DNA of 18,981 bases from UBA3941 sp035647175 (GTDB lineage: Bacteria; Bacillota; Clostridia; Caldicoprobacterales; UBA3941): NCBI GenBank assembly GCA_035647175.1, contig DASRNX010000048.1:1-18981 (forward strand), given 5' to 3'. The position numbers and the translations under genes were made by a program. Shown here piece after piece: positions 1 to 7,493 of the stretch. The notes beneath the pieces are model-generated. The model was given only the letters and a program-made list of their open reading frames with translations, was not told where the DNA came from and did not search any database. Numbering within the stretch: position 1 is the stretch's first letter; each line of letters starts with the position of its first letter.

Positions 1-105
1 TTAATATACTATAATATAAAAGGGAAATATGCAAGACAGCCGGGGCTTAAACAGCTCTGGAAAGGCCCCTATTGGCAGGATTAGATCCCTAGGTTAATGT
101 GTCGA

Positions 106-122
106 AAAACCTCCGGGGTTTT
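106..122 (-). terminator. Possible weak terminator of acnA
   Basis: Read on the minus strand, a 6-bp stem (AAAACC paired with GGTTTT, 5-nt loop) overlaps the acnA stop codon and runs into five T residues. The U-tract is partly inside the stem and the stem is short, so this is a weak call. Confidence 0.4.
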
Positions 123-2838
123 ATTGGCGGTCGGGGGACTCCCAAAAGCTTCGCAAAATCAAATTTAAGATGCCGCCGTTTATATAATATTCGGCCTCGA
201 TGCGGCTGTCTATCCTCGCGATTACTTCAAAGGTAAGGATACTGCCGTCTTGGTGGTGGGCGCGCACTTCAAGCCTCCTGTTTGGGTAAAGGTCTCCTGT
301 AACGCCTATAATATCAAAACTTTCCGTCCCTGTTATTCCAAGGGAATCAGCACTGGTTCCTTCGGGAAACTGTAGGGGTAAAACACCCATTCCGATAAGA
401 TTGCTCCTGTGAATCCTTTCAAAACCCTGGGCTATAACTGCCTTAACGCCTAACAGGGCAGTCCCCTTGGCCGCCCAATCCCTTGAGCTGCCCGTGCCGT
501 ATTCTTTGCCGGCTATAACCACGAGGGGGGTATCGGTTTTCATATATCTCATAGCTGCTTTATATATGGACATGACCTCACCCGTAGGAATATGCTCTGT
601 AAAGCCTCCCTCAACTTCGGGAACCATTCTGTTTCTTATCCTGATATTGGCAAAGGTGCCCCTCATCATCACTTCATGGGTTCCCCTGCGGGAACCGTAG
701 GAATTTAAATGGTCCGGTTTAACATTCTGGGAGGTCAGATGGTTTCCTGCATCAGAGGCCTCAGGGATACTCCCGGCAGGTGAGATGTGATCGGTTGTGA
801 CACTGTCGCCCAATAATGCCAATACATTAGCCCCTACAATATCCCTCACCTTATCGGGCCGGATACCCATATTGTCAAAGAAGGTAGGCTTTTTTATATA
901 TGTTGACGTATCGCTCCACCCATAGATATCCCCGTCGGTTACCTGTAGGCTGTTCCACAGCTCATTTGTATGGAAGATATTTTCGTATTTTTCGCGGTAC
1001 ATGGAGGGCTTTACATGGGCCTCGATCATGGATTCAATTTCCTCGTCGCTTGGCCATATATCCCTCAAATATACGGGTTGGTTTTTGTCGTTATAGGAGA
1101 GGGGCTCAGTTCGCAGATCTATATTAACTGTGCCGGCCAGCCCATAAGCGATAACTAAGGGGGGAGAAGCCAGATAATTCATCTTTGTTTGGGGATGGAT
1201 ACGGCCTTCGAAGTTGCGATTACCGCTGAGCACTGCTGCCACGACCATATCGTTCTTATCTATAGCCGCGCTTACCTCCTCTGTTAGGGGGCCGCTGTTA
1301 CCTATACAGGTGGTACATCCGTACCCCACAACATTATAGCCCAGCTTTTCCAGATAGGGGAGAAGTCGGGCGTCCTCTAGATATTCTGTGACAACCAATG
1401 AACCAGGGCCAAAGCTGCTCTTCACATGCCTGGGCTTTTTAATGCCCATCTCTACGGCCTTTTTCGCCAGTAGGGCCGCTCCCATCATAACATAGGGATT
1501 CGATGTATTTGTGCAACTGGTAATGGCTGAAATTACCACGGACCCGTTCGTAAGGGTTTCCGTCTCCCCGTCTCTATAGTTAATAATAACTGATTTGTCC
1601 ATATCCTCTTTTTCAACGGCGTACCCCCCTTCCTCCAGGGGTGCGGTTATTATGCTATGAAAGGATTTTTTCATATCCCTAAGATTTATCCGGTCTTGGG
1701 GTCGTTTCGGTCCGGCAAGACTTGGTTCTACCGTGGAAAGGTCAAGCTCCAGCACTTTGGTGAATATGGGCGTCGGAGAATCATCCGTTCTAAACATCCC
1801 TTGAGTCTTGTAGTACTCTTCCACCATGGATATCTGGGATTCCTCCCGGCCGGTAGACCTTAAGTATTTTAGTGTTTTATGATCCACAGGGAAGTAGGCG
1901 ACGGTGGCCCCGTATTCAGGGCACATATTAGCGACAGTAGCCCTATCCTCTACGCTGATATTTCCCGTACCTTCACCAAAGAATTCCACAAATTTGCCAA
2001 TAACCCCTTCCCTTCTTAAGAGATCGGTTATGGTAAGGACTAGGTCCGTAGCGGTAACCTCTTTTGAAAGCCTACCTGTGAGCTTGAAACCGACTATATC
2101 CGGCAATAAAAAATAGAGGGGTTGCCCCAGCATACACGCCTCGGCTTCAATACCCCCGACGCCCCATCCCAATACCCCTATTCCGTTGATCATTGGGGTG
2201 TGAGAGTCTGTTCCCACAAGGGTATCTGGAAATATGGCTTCCTCGTTTCCATAGGATCTTGTCGCGACTACCCCGGCTAACAACTCGAGGTTTACCTGAT
2301 GCACAATCCCGATTGAAGGGGGAAACACCCGAAAGTTTGCGAAGGAGCCCTGGGCCCATTTTAGAAGCTCATACCTCTCCCTGTTCCTTTCTAATTCCTT
2401 TTTCACGTTATATTCCAAGGATTCATTGCTTCCGTAGGAATCAACAACGACGGAGTGGTCAATAACAAGATCAACCGGGATTGTGGGGTTGATCCTGTCA
2501 GCATCTGCGCCCATTTCATGCATGGCGGTCCTCATGGCCGCCAAATCCACAACAACAGGAACCCCCGTGAAATCCTGGAGGATGATCCTGGACGGGATAA
2601 AGGGAATCTCGTCCCCGTTACCCTTACCAGTCCAGGATGCTATTTTTCTTATGTGCTCTGTGGTCACCAGTTTGTCGTCATAATTTCTCAAGGCGGATTC
2701 CAAGAGAATTTTTAGGGAGTAGGGCAACCGGGAGGTATCGTCTATACCAAATTGTTCAAGGTTTGTGATATCATAGTATGTATAGTCCCTACCGCCTGCC
2801 GACAGCTTCCTCTTGTTCATACCGGGCTTATTGTTCAT
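121..2838 (-). CDS. acnA: Aconitate hydratase, AcnA type
   Basis: Converts citrate to isocitrate through cis-aconitate in the cytoplasm, using a [4Fe-4S] cluster. The 905-residue length is normal for the bacterial AcnA / iron regulatory protein 1 branch. The three cluster-binding cysteines are visible as SCTNTSNP (Cys442) and GCTTCIGNSG (Cys508 and Cys511). N-terminal substrate motifs include VGTDSHTPMINGIGVLGWG (about 208-226). The C-terminal swivel domain carries GDSVTTDHISPAGSIP and GKEYGTGSSRDWAAKG. The ATG at 2838 is preceded by AGGTGA at good spacing, which fixes the start. It is a single-gene unit, divergent from mnmA across a 506-nt gap, and would be a major client of the Suf machinery encoded 2.5 kb away. 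In Bacilli, aconitase is regulated by CcpC or CodY; no site for either was identified here. The family call is secure. Confidence 0.97.
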   Translation of the reverse strand: MNNKPGMNKRKLSAGGRDYTYYDITNLEQFGIDDTSRLPYSLKILLESALRNYDDKLVTTEHIRKIASWTGKGNGDEIPFIPSRIILQDFTGVPVVVDLAAMRTAMHEMGADADRINPTIPVDLVIDHSVVVDSYGSNESLEYNVKKELERNRERYELLKWAQGSFANFRVFPPSIGIVHQVNLELLAGVVATRSYGNEEAIFPDTLVGTDSHTPMINGIGVLGWGVGGIEAEACMLGQPLYFLLPDIVGFKLTGRLSKEVTATDLVLTITDLLRREGVIGKFVEFFGEGTGNISVEDRATVANMCPEYGATVAYFPVDHKTLKYLRSTGREESQISMVEEYYKTQGMFRTDDSPTPIFTKVLELDLSTVEPSLAGPKRPQDRINLRDMKKSFHSIITAPLEEGGYAVEKEDMDKSVIINYRDGETETLTNGSVVISAITSCTNTSNPYVMMGAALLAKKAVEMGIKKPRHVKSSFGPGSLVVTEYLEDARLLPYLEKLGYNVVGYGCTTCIGNSGPLTEEVSAAIDKNDMVVAAVLSGNRNFEGRIHPQTKMNYLASPPLVIAYGLAGTVNIDLRTEPLSYNDKNQPVYLRDIWPSDEEIESMIEAHVKPSMYREKYENIFHTNELWNSLQVTDGDIYGWSDTSTYIKKPTFFDNMGIRPDKVRDIVGANVLALLGDSVTTDHISPAGSIPEASDAGNHLTSQNVKPDHLNSYGSRRGTHEVMMRGTFANIRIRNRMVPEVEGGFTEHIPTGEVMSIYKAAMRYMKTDTPLVVIAGKEYGTGSSRDWAAKGTALLGVKAVIAQGFERIHRSNLIGMGVLPLQFPEGTSADSLGITGTESFDIIGVTGDLYPNRRLEVRAHHQDGSILTFEVIARIDSRIEAEYYINGGILNLILRSFWESPDRQ

Positions 2839-2916
2839 TTAATCACCTCATAAAGATTTAAATCACAAAATTAAATCCCAGAGATAGTAATACCCAACGG
2901 ATTGGATTCTATCGCT

Positions 2917-3032
2917 TAAGGTATCCTTTGTATGCCTCTGGATACCTTATACTTAAACATTTTCGTGGATACTAAACAAGGATAGAACCCGCAAAATGTG
3001 CCCTGTTATTTAAAATTGCGGTATAGGATACC
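2917..3032. promoter_or_regulatory. Cluster of GGATAC half-sites upstream of acnA
   Basis: The hexamer GGATAC or its complement GTATCC occurs four times in about 115 nt: 2921-2926 (inverted), 2940-2945, 2967-2972 and 3026-3031. The first two form a perfect 10-bp inverted repeat, TAAGGTATCC (2917-2926) and GGATACCTTA (2940-2949), with a 13-nt spacer. The last lies in the small palindrome GGTATAGGATACC (3020-3032). This arrangement suggests a transcription-factor operator array for acnA and/or mnmA, but no known regulator motif was recognised. The rest of the acnA-mnmA gap holds only the mnmA promoter and a short tandem repeat; no convincing acnA promoter was found. Confidence 0.35.
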
Positions 3033-3093
3033 CCGGAGATTCTTTGTCACCTAACGTTAAAACCCGGCAGTGTGTATTGCGTTTCCTTTATTG

Positions 3094-3122
3094 TTGTAGT
3101 AAAGGGTGATTTTTGCTATAAT
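3094..3122 (+). promoter_or_regulatory. Predicted promoter of mnmA
   Basis: TTGTAG (3094-3099), a 17-nt spacer and TATAAT (3117-3122), with the extended -10 dinucleotide TG one base upstream. It matches a sigma-A promoter well. Transcription would begin near 3129, giving an mnmA leader of about 215 nt. Confidence 0.65.
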
Positions 3123-3198
3123 GTCTTAAACAGACGGTGGGTATTAATCTTCCGCCCCGTTGGAACCTGTGTGATGCAATTGCTTTCGATGTTTTAAT

Positions 3199-3234
3199 AA
3201 ATATGGTTTAATTGGGAAATATGGTTTATTTGAG
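3199..3234 (+). repeat. 18-nt tandem duplication in the mnmA leader
   Basis: Two adjacent 18-mers, 3199-3216 and 3217-3234, agree at 16 of 18 positions and share the 12-mer AAATATGGTTTA. They lie in the predicted mnmA 5' leader. No function is evident. Confidence 0.6.
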
Positions 3235-3344
3235 TTAAGAGGATATATCGGAGAGTCCGAAAAATATTTTGCGAAGTCCGGGGATATGAAATACTATGGT
3301 TGGATTCCAAATCCGTAGGATCTTGGAAGGAAAAGGATGGATCT

Positions 3345-4478
3345 ATGAAGAAAAAGGTAATACTGGGTATGAGTGGCGGGGTAGATTCTTCGGTTGCCGG
3401 TCTGTTGTTAAAGGAGGCCGGATATGAAGTTATAGGACTCTTTATGAAAAATTGGGAAGAAAAGGACGAAAATGGTGAATGCATGGCAGCTTTGGATGCT
3501 GAGGATGCCAGGCGGGTAGCCGATCAATTGGATATCCCGTATTATACCGTAAATTTTGAAAAGGAATATTGGGATAGGGTATTCACCTACTTTTTGAAAG
3601 AGTATGAAAGAGGAAGAACGCCCAATCCCGATGTAATGTGTAATCAAGAAATTAAGTTTAACGCATTTTTAGACTATGCATTAAAATTAGAGGGCGATTA
3701 TATAGCCATGGGCCATTATGCGCAGGTGGAGGAAAGGGATGGGGGTTACTATCTCCTGAGGGGGAAGGATAAGAATAAGGACCAGAGTTATTTTTTATCG
3801 AGAATTGATCAGAAGGCCCTCTCTAAGACCATATTCCCCATCGGACATCTGGAAAAGGACGAGGTCAGAAGGTTGGCTGATGAACATGGTTTTCATGTAG
3901 CCGATAAAAAGGATTCCACCGGGATATGCTTTATAGGCGAAAGAAATTTTGGGCAATTCCTGGATAAGTTTTTGTTGGCCGAAGAAGGGGATATAATCGA
4001 TGTGGACGGGGGAAAGATAGGCAGGCATAGCGGCCTTATCCACTATACCCTAGGACAAAGAAAAGGTATCGGAATAGGCGGAATAGGGACGGGGGAACCT
4101 TGGTTTGTAGTCCATAAGGACCTTAAAAACAACATATTATATGTTGCCCAGGGAAGAAATAACCCGGCACTTTATTCTACTTCTTTAATAGGAGAATCCC
4201 CGGCCTGGATACTGGGTCATCCCCCCAATATGCCAATTAACTGTACGGCAAAGTTTAGATACCGGCAAAAGGATATACCCGTCACCGCTAATATATTGGA
4301 GGACGGTAACCTCCATATTGTTTACGATTATCCAGTGAAGGCAGTGACTCCCGGGCAAGTGGCGGTATTATATCAGGGGGAAGTATGCTTGGGAAGCTGC
4401 ATAATCGGGGATACAGAGCCCTTAGATGGGGGAAATAATCATAGATCAATAACTCCAACTAAAAATTTATCACCATGA
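3345..4478 (+). CDS. mnmA: tRNA-specific 2-thiouridylase MnmA
   Basis: Thiolates U34 at the wobble position of Lys, Glu and Gln tRNAs, using ATP and persulfide sulfur from a cysteine desulfurase. The N-terminal PP-loop GMSGGVDSS is at residues 8-16. The nucleophile Cys99 lies in NPDVMCNQEIKF and the second catalytic Cys195 in STGICFIGER. The C-terminal beta-barrel motif TPGQVAVLYQGEVCLG is at 335-350. The ATG at 3345 was chosen over an in-frame TTG at 3300 because AAGGATGG precedes it at normal spacing and the protein then begins MKKKVILGMSGG, as is usual. The protein is 377 residues. Family members usually end shortly after the GEVCLGSCII segment, so the last 20 or so residues are extra, and the final eight or nine codons plus the stop are supplied by a 73-nt repeat (4451-4523). 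Its sulfur donor could be the nearby SufS, since no dedicated IscS/YrvO gene is adjacent. Confidence 0.95.
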   Translation: MKKKVILGMSGGVDSSVAGLLLKEAGYEVIGLFMKNWEEKDENGECMAALDAEDARRVADQLDIPYYTVNFEKEYWDRVFTYFLKEYERGRTPNPDVMCNQEIKFNAFLDYALKLEGDYIAMGHYAQVEERDGGYYLLRGKDKNKDQSYFLSRIDQKALSKTIFPIGHLEKDEVRRLADEHGFHVADKKDSTGICFIGERNFGQFLDKFLLAEEGDIIDVDGGKIGRHSGLIHYTLGQRKGIGIGGIGTGEPWFVVHKDLKNNILYVAQGRNNPALYSTSLIGESPAWILGHPPNMPINCTAKFRYRQKDIPVTANILEDGNLHIVYDYPVKAVTPGQVAVLYQGEVCLGSCIIGDTEPLDGGNNHRSITPTKNLSP

Positions 4479-4523
4479 AGTTGCATAGACCCGTTACAAC
4501 TATCATGCTGATAAATTTAGTTT
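4451..4523 (+). repeat. 73-nt hairpin repeat, copy 1
   Basis: It aligns without gaps to 5126-5198, with 68 of 73 positions identical. It forms a long imperfect hairpin: the outer arms AACTAAAAATTTATCA and TGATAAATTTAGTT pair, followed by CATGA/TCATG and GTTG/CAAC, around the loop CATAGACCCGTTA, which is identical in both copies. The element overlaps the 3' end of mnmA and provides its stop codon. It could be a MITE- or REP-like mobile sequence. It lacks a GC-rich stem followed by a T-run, so it is not a typical terminator. Confidence 0.85.
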
Positions 4524-4594
4524 CCGGGATGTTTATCTGTGATTTTTTGAGACTGGTAAAATAGTAGATAATGTTTAACCGGGAGGTGTAAGAG

Positions 4595-5062
4595 GTGGTA
4601 AGATGTCCGGATGATTTTATTGGGAGATGGTTTTCAGTTTTGCACCGGTCCTCCATAGGCTTTATGACTAATGAACTTAAAAGGTATGGCATCGGTAGCG
4701 GACAGATAATGTTCTTGTTGGAACTGTATCACTGTGACGGTATAAACCAGGAAGAACTGTCATCCTTCTTGAATATAGATAAGGCTAATACGGCTCGGGC
4801 GTTAGGTAAATTGGAACAGGAGGGTTACCTCGTTAAGAAGGCGGATAGGGAGGATAAAAGGGCCTACAAGATCTATCTGACTGAAAAAGCCCTGGAGATC
4901 AAACCTAAGATTATGGGGGTCATGGCTGATTGGGAAAATCATCTATTGAAGGAATTATCCCCGGAGGAGAGAAGCTTTCTAAGGAAGACTATGAAAAAGG
5001 TCGGCCATAATTGCGCAGGCAATAGTCGGTGTCGATTTTGTTCGTCGCCATGCGGGGAATAA
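4595..5062 (+). CDS. MarR-family regulator with C-terminal Cys cluster
   Basis: A 155-residue winged helix-turn-helix regulator of the MarR family. The DNA-binding core is seen as NQEELSSFLNIDKANTARAL (51-70), followed by the wing DREDKRAYKIYLTEKA (84-99). The GTG start at 4595 follows GGGAGGTG with 6-7 nt spacing. The unusual part is the tail: Cys140, Cys146, Cys149 and Cys153 (pattern C-x5-C-x2-C-x3-C) in the last 16 residues, with two more cysteines at 4 and 47. A compact four-Cys motif of this kind could bind an Fe-S cluster or zinc. The next genes downstream are the suf operon, whose predicted promoter contains a 30-bp palindrome suitable for a dimeric MarR protein. I infer a local regulator of suf. 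The alternative is a regulator of an unlinked target or a thiol-redox sensor. No clear promoter was seen; readthrough from mnmA (116-nt gap) is possible. The fold is secure; the role is inferred. Confidence 0.9.
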   Translation: MVRCPDDFIGRWFSVLHRSSIGFMTNELKRYGIGSGQIMFLLELYHCDGINQEELSSFLNIDKANTARALGKLEQEGYLVKKADREDKRAYKIYLTEKALEIKPKIMGVMADWENHLLKELSPEERSFLRKTMKKVGHNCAGNSRCRFCSSPCGE

Positions 5063-5069
5063 ATTTTTT

Positions 5070-5100
5070 TTGATATTATAGTTGCGTACGCAACTATAAT
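5070..5100 (+). promoter_or_regulatory. Predicted suf operon promoter
   Basis: TTGATA (5070-5075), a 19-nt spacer and a perfect TATAAT (5095-5100). The spacer is longer than the usual 17 nt and is filled by the arms of a perfect palindrome, so occupancy of the palindrome would block RNA polymerase. Transcription would start near 5107 and leave a leader of about 190 nt before sufC. Confidence 0.55.
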
Positions 5101-5102
5101 AT
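5073..5102. promoter_or_regulatory. 30-bp perfect palindrome, candidate MarR operator
   Basis: Every base from 5073 to 5102 matches its reverse complement; the core is GTTGCGTACGCAAC, centred between 5087 and 5088. It has no loop and no T-run after it, which argues for a dimer-binding DNA site and against a terminator. It begins 11 nt after the marR stop and overlaps both promoter boxes of suf. MarR proteins bind palindromes of roughly this size, so the adjacent regulator is the obvious candidate. Confidence 0.75.
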
Positions 5103-5125
5103 GTTAGTCTATTGGATAGATAAAC

Positions 5126-5198
5126 AACTTCAACTAAAAATTTATCACCATGAAATTGCATAGACCCGTTACAACTATCATGGCAATAAATTTAGTTT
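5126..5198 (+). repeat. 73-nt hairpin repeat, copy 2
   Basis: The second copy of the element at 4451-4523, in direct orientation and offset by exactly 675 nt. The five differences are at 5130, 5155, 5183, 5184 and 5185; all but the first fall in the stem, while the loop CATAGACCCGTTA is unchanged. It lies in the predicted suf 5' leader, 64 nt after the marR stop, so it would be transcribed with the operon. Confidence 0.85.
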
Positions 5199-5221
5199 TC
5201 GTAACAGATAAATCAAGGAAA

Positions 5222-5270
5222 ATGTTTTGCGATATTTGGAAAATAACGTAAGAAGTTTATCGTAAAACAT
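5222..5270 (+). promoter_or_regulatory. 13-bp stem-loop upstream of the sufC ribosome binding site
   Basis: ATGTTTTGCGATA (5222-5234) pairs with TATCGTAAAACAT (5258-5270) over 13 positions with one G-U wobble and a 23-nt loop. It ends 15 nt before the GGAGGAG that serves sufC. It may be an RNA structure in the leader or a DNA inverted repeat bound by a second regulator. No T-run follows it, so it is not a conventional attenuator. Confidence 0.45.
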
Positions 5271-5297
5271 ATAGATGACGGTTTGGAGGAGTTAAGT

Positions 5298-6056
5298 TTG
5301 GAAAGAGCATTATTATCCGTTGAGGATCTACATGTGGCAATAGGAGAGAAGCTGATACTTAAGGGAATGAATTTACGAATTGATAAGGGAGAGGTTCATG
5401 TGATCATGGGCCCCAATGGAGCGGGAAAGTCTACACTGGCACATATACTCATGGGAAACCCCAGATATACCCTTGTAAGGGGTAATATGGCATTTGAAGG
5501 ACAGAATATCAATTCCTTAAAGACGGATGAAAGGGCAAGGCTTGGGATGTTTCTTTCCTTCCAATATCCCGAAGAGATATCCGGTATAACCCTTGAAAAT
5601 TTCCTAAGATCATCCAAGGGATCCATAACCGGTAAAAACCCCTCTGTTCTTTCGTTTTACAAGGGGCTTAAGGAGAAGATGTCCGGGCTGGGGATGGGGG
5701 AGGAATACGCAAAGCGTAATCTAAACGAAGGATTTTCCGGCGGTGAGAAGAAGAAGAGTGAAATACTTCAGATGCTGGTCCTCGAACCCAAATTGGCGAT
5801 ACTGGATGAAACGGATTCGGGGCTGGATATCGACGCAGTTCGGATCGTTGCCTCCGGAATAAGGGAATATATGGATGGGGAGCATTCCGCCATCATCATT
5901 ACCCATCATAGGGCTATATTGGATTATGTAAAGCCCGACTTTGTACACATCTTGCTCAATGGGAGGATTATCGAAAGCGGTGGGGCGGAGTTGATTGAAA
6001 TCATTGAAAACAAGGGTTTTGACCATTTAAGAGAATCTGCAAAATCGGGGGTATGA
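5298..6056 (+). CDS. sufC: Fe-S assembly ATPase SufC
   Basis: A cytoplasmic ABC-type ATPase that binds SufB and SufD and drives Fe-S cluster assembly on the SufBCD scaffold. It has no membrane segments. Motifs in the 252-residue protein: Walker A GPNGAGKST (38-46), Q-loop SFQYPEE (87-93), ABC signature GFSGGEKKK (145-153), Walker B LAILDETDSGLD (167-178) and switch histidine ITHH (201-204). The TTG at 5298 was chosen because GGAGGAG (5285-5291) lies 6 nt upstream and the family normally starts close to this point; an in-frame TTG at 5283 would overlap its own ribosome binding site. It is the first gene of sufCBDSU, the usual Firmicute order, and its stop overlaps the sufB start (ATGA). The use of TTG may temper expression. 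Confidence 0.97.
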   Translation: MERALLSVEDLHVAIGEKLILKGMNLRIDKGEVHVIMGPNGAGKSTLAHILMGNPRYTLVRGNMAFEGQNINSLKTDERARLGMFLSFQYPEEISGITLENFLRSSKGSITGKNPSVLSFYKGLKEKMSGLGMGEEYAKRNLNEGFSGGEKKKSEILQMLVLEPKLAILDETDSGLDIDAVRIVASGIREYMDGEHSAIIITHHRAILDYVKPDFVHILLNGRIIESGGAELIEIIENKGFDHLRESAKSGV

Positions 6057-7474
6057 TAATGGTAGAACTTGAAAGACAAGATAACTACATCGATGATATA
6101 AATCGGGAATTATACGATATAAGGGATGAATTTAGTTATAGCTATAAGGCGGATAAGGGCCTGACCCCTGAAATCATTCGAGAAATATCCGGGAAGAAGA
6201 ACGAGCCTAAATGGATGCTGGACTTTCGATTAAAATCGCTACAGATATACAATGAACTGGATGTACCGCCCTGGAGCCCGGATATTTCCGATTTAGACAT
6301 AGACAACATTGTAACCTACGTAAAGCCAAAGACGGATATGAAGATTAGCTGGGATGATATCCCAGATGAGATAAAGGATACCTTTGTTAGACTTGGGATC
6401 CCCCAGGCGGAGCATGAATCCCTTGCGGGGGTAGGGGCCCAATATGATTCCGAGGTTGTCTATCATAGCGTTCGACAGTATTTACTGGATCAAGGGGTCA
6501 TCTATACCGATATGGAGAGTGCCGTAAGGGATTATGGTGATATCATAAAGAAGCATTTTATGACCTGTGTACCACCGAGGGATCATAAGTTTGCCGCACT
6601 CCACGGTGCAGTATGGTCCGGGGGGTCCTTCGTATATGTTCCAAAAGGTGTAAAAGTGGATATACCTCTGCAATCATACTTTAGATCCAACGCCCCGGGG
6701 GCTGGGCAGTTTGAGCATACATTGATAATAGTCGATGAGGGTGCATTTTTACACTTCATAGAAGGGTGCTCTGCACCCAAATATTCGGTCAACAACCTCC
6801 ATGCAGGATGTGTGGAACTTTTTGTTAGGGAGGGAGCAAGGCTTCGGTATAGCACAATAGAGAACTGGTCAAAGAATATGTATAATTTGAATACCAAACG
6901 TTGTATCGTGGAAAAAAACGGGTCTATCGAGTGGATTTCAGGATCCTTTGGTTCCAGGGTATCCATGCTCTACCCTATGAGCGTCCTGAAGGGGGAAGGG
7001 GCCAGTTCCGAGTTCACGGGGGTGACCTTTGCCGGAAACGGCCAATATCTGGATACAGGGGCCAAGGTGATCCACGGGGCTCCCTATACAACTTCGACAA
7101 TCAACGCGAAATCCATTGCCAAGGACGGGGGCGTGGCTGTCTACAGGGGTATTGTAAAAATAGCTCCCAGGGCCCACCATACAAAATCCACCATATCTTG
7201 TGATTCATTAATGATGGATAATAATTCGAGATCCGATACAATACCTGTCTTAGATATACGAAACGATGAGGTGGATATAGGGCACGAAGCCAAGATAGGA
7301 AGGATCAGTGATGAAGCCATTTTCTACCTGATGACTAGGGGCCTTAGCGAATCCGATGCCAGGGCCATGATAGTGCGCGGGTTTGTTGAGCCCATTGCAA
7401 AGGAATTGCCCTTAGAATATGCGGTGGAAATGAATAATTTGATCCGATTGGAATTAGAGGGGTCTATCGGTTGA
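6053..7474 (+). CDS. sufB: Fe-S cluster scaffold protein SufB
   Basis: The core scaffold subunit of SufBCD, on which the nascent Fe-S cluster is built. The 473-residue protein has the typical SufB N-terminal helical region, a right-handed beta-helix core (for example KGVKVDIPLQSYFR at 198-211), and the SufC-binding C-terminal helices (RGFVEPIAKELPLEYA, 442-457). Cys383 in STISCDSLMM sits at the position of E. coli SufB Cys405, the residue implicated in sulfur transfer and cluster assembly, and the downstream HEAKIGRISDE carries the conserved acidic residues. The ATG at 6053 overlaps the sufC stop by 4 nt; an alternative ATG lies two codons in, at 6059. Tight overlap suggests translational coupling with SufC. 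Confidence 0.97.
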   Translation: MIMVELERQDNYIDDINRELYDIRDEFSYSYKADKGLTPEIIREISGKKNEPKWMLDFRLKSLQIYNELDVPPWSPDISDLDIDNIVTYVKPKTDMKISWDDIPDEIKDTFVRLGIPQAEHESLAGVGAQYDSEVVYHSVRQYLLDQGVIYTDMESAVRDYGDIIKKHFMTCVPPRDHKFAALHGAVWSGGSFVYVPKGVKVDIPLQSYFRSNAPGAGQFEHTLIIVDEGAFLHFIEGCSAPKYSVNNLHAGCVELFVREGARLRYSTIENWSKNMYNLNTKRCIVEKNGSIEWISGSFGSRVSMLYPMSVLKGEGASSEFTGVTFAGNGQYLDTGAKVIHGAPYTTSTINAKSIAKDGGVAVYRGIVKIAPRAHHTKSTISCDSLMMDNNSRSDTIPVLDIRNDEVDIGHEAKIGRISDEAIFYLMTRGLSESDARAMIVRGFVEPIAKELPLEYAVEMNNLIRLELEGSIG

Positions 7475-7493
7475 AGGGGGAATCGCAATAATT

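Noticed and set aside
42..69. GGGGC/GCCCC hairpin near the left edge
   Set aside because: A 5-bp stem with an 18-nt loop and no T-run; too weak to call, and its context is cut off.
5073..5102. Palindrome read as a terminator for marR
   Set aside because: It has no loop and no T-run after it on either strand, and it overlaps a good promoter; an operator explains it better.
4451..5198. Integron-like cassette with attC sites after mnmA and marR
   Set aside because: The imperfect hairpins after each gene recall attC, but the ends do not fit RYYYAAC and GTTRRRY, no integrase is present, and the genes are ordinary chromosomal ones.
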